A DNA stretch of 64,000 nucleotides from Pontibacter sp. G13. GTDB lineage: Bacteria; Bacteroidota; Bacteroidia; J057. Shown in pieces: positions 63,787-64,000 of this stretch. Location: assembly GCF_031851795.1 (NCBI RefSeq), contig NZ_CP134696.1, forward strand, positions 3,306,501-3,370,500. The letters are read 5' to 3'. The first letter of the stretch is position 1; each line of letters opens with the position of its first letter. Under the pieces are notes generated by a model that saw only the letters and a program-made list of their open reading frames with translations, had not been told where the DNA came from and made no database searches. The translations under genes and the position numbers were made by a program.

Positions 63787-64000
63787 ATGAAACGACCCTT
63801 GACGATTCTGATCGCCATTTTGTGTGGGTACATAGGGGCCTTTGCCCAATCCCACAAGATCAGCGAGTCACTCCTGACCAAGATGTCAGAAGCCCCGAAC
63901 CAGCCAATCGCTGTGAGTATTTTGCTGCGCAATCAGGCTCCGGTCAATTACATGATGCGTGATTTCGAGAAGCGCCAAATTCCCCAGTCCCAACGGGTTC
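63787..64000 (+). CDS. Third S8-type protease paralogue, cut by the window edge
   Basis: Only the first 71 codons are inside the window. The signal peptide reads MKRPLTILIAILCGYIGAFA with cleavage before QSHK. The mature start KISESLLTKMSEAPNQPIAV, then a SILLRNQAPV run and an MRDFEKRQIP run, aligns with the prodomain openings of the two upstream paralogues (KIDQPLIDLMANDPSEYQPI and KISPRLYRQMIQSNSPSHYR; DFTRRQVSL and DFHKLQTPL). I therefore call it a third tandem S8 protease, though the catalytic domain is outside the window. Confidence 0.7.
   Translation, partial: MKRPLTILIAILCGYIGAFAQSHKISESLLTKMSEAPNQPIAVSILLRNQAPVNYMMRDFEKRQIPQSQRV

Overview
The window reads as the chromosome of a free-living Bacteroidota bacterium (Saprospiria- or Cytophagia-like; I cannot place it below phylum). 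The evidence is type IX secretion: a PorV/PorQ-family protein at the left edge, an isolated GldN/PorN homologue, and several secreted proteins with C-terminal type IX sorting domains. Other phylum-typical content includes GEVED, CARDB-like and PKD domains, tandem SpoIIE/STAS regulators and TANNTTTG-like promoter boxes. No rRNA, tRNA, CRISPR array, phage or transposase gene was recognised.

Layout. 1-9 kb: a PorV-like partial gene, an ACP-phosphodiesterase-like gene, two tandem POT peptide transporters, a 450-bp intergenic element with inverted ends, and a PEP-synthase/rifampin-phosphotransferase-like enzyme. 9-17 kb: PAS histidine kinase, sigma factor and its probable anti-sigma partner, an exported protein, a TPR protein, a winged-helix regulator with a membrane partner, and kbl. 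17-26 kb: a type IX cargo with a duplicated glycine-rich motif, a helical-repeat protein of unknown function, a STAS-rnz-yhhQ cluster, a CAP-domain protein, a YgjP-like metallopeptidase, prmC and gldN. 26.5-27.8 kb: a gene-free island of palindromes amplified as nearly three 395-bp tandem units. 28-40 kb: a secreted M14 carboxypeptidase, a second partial copy of the inverted-end element, ribH with a membrane TPR protein, and a 2449-residue multidomain surface protein. 40-49 kb: a PhoB/PhoR-like two-component pair, an acyltransferase, a CDF transporter, and an operon of periplasmic folding factors ending in a MoxR ATPase. 49-57 kb: a partner-switching module (SpoIIE phosphatase, STAS, RsbW-like kinase), an isolated nuoH behind an RluA-type pseudouridine synthase, a large TPR protein, a MazG-like hydrolase and bioY. 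57-64 kb: three consecutive subtilisin-family (S8) type IX cargo proteases, the last cut by the window edge.

How it fits together: much of the window serves the cell envelope and secretion. Cargo proteins (giant adhesin, S8 and M14 peptidases, the glycine-motif protein), secretion parts (PorV-like, GldN) and periplasmic chaperones (SurA-like operon) lie beside peptide uptake systems (POT), consistent with a bacterium that degrades protein outside the cell and imports the peptides. Most unusual are the 395-bp palindrome array, the inverted-end intergenic element in two places, the protein motif GGGGGGSLNHTIIVWPM kept identical in two otherwise diverged repeats, and a two-domain block shared by the giant adhesin and two of the S8 proteases.
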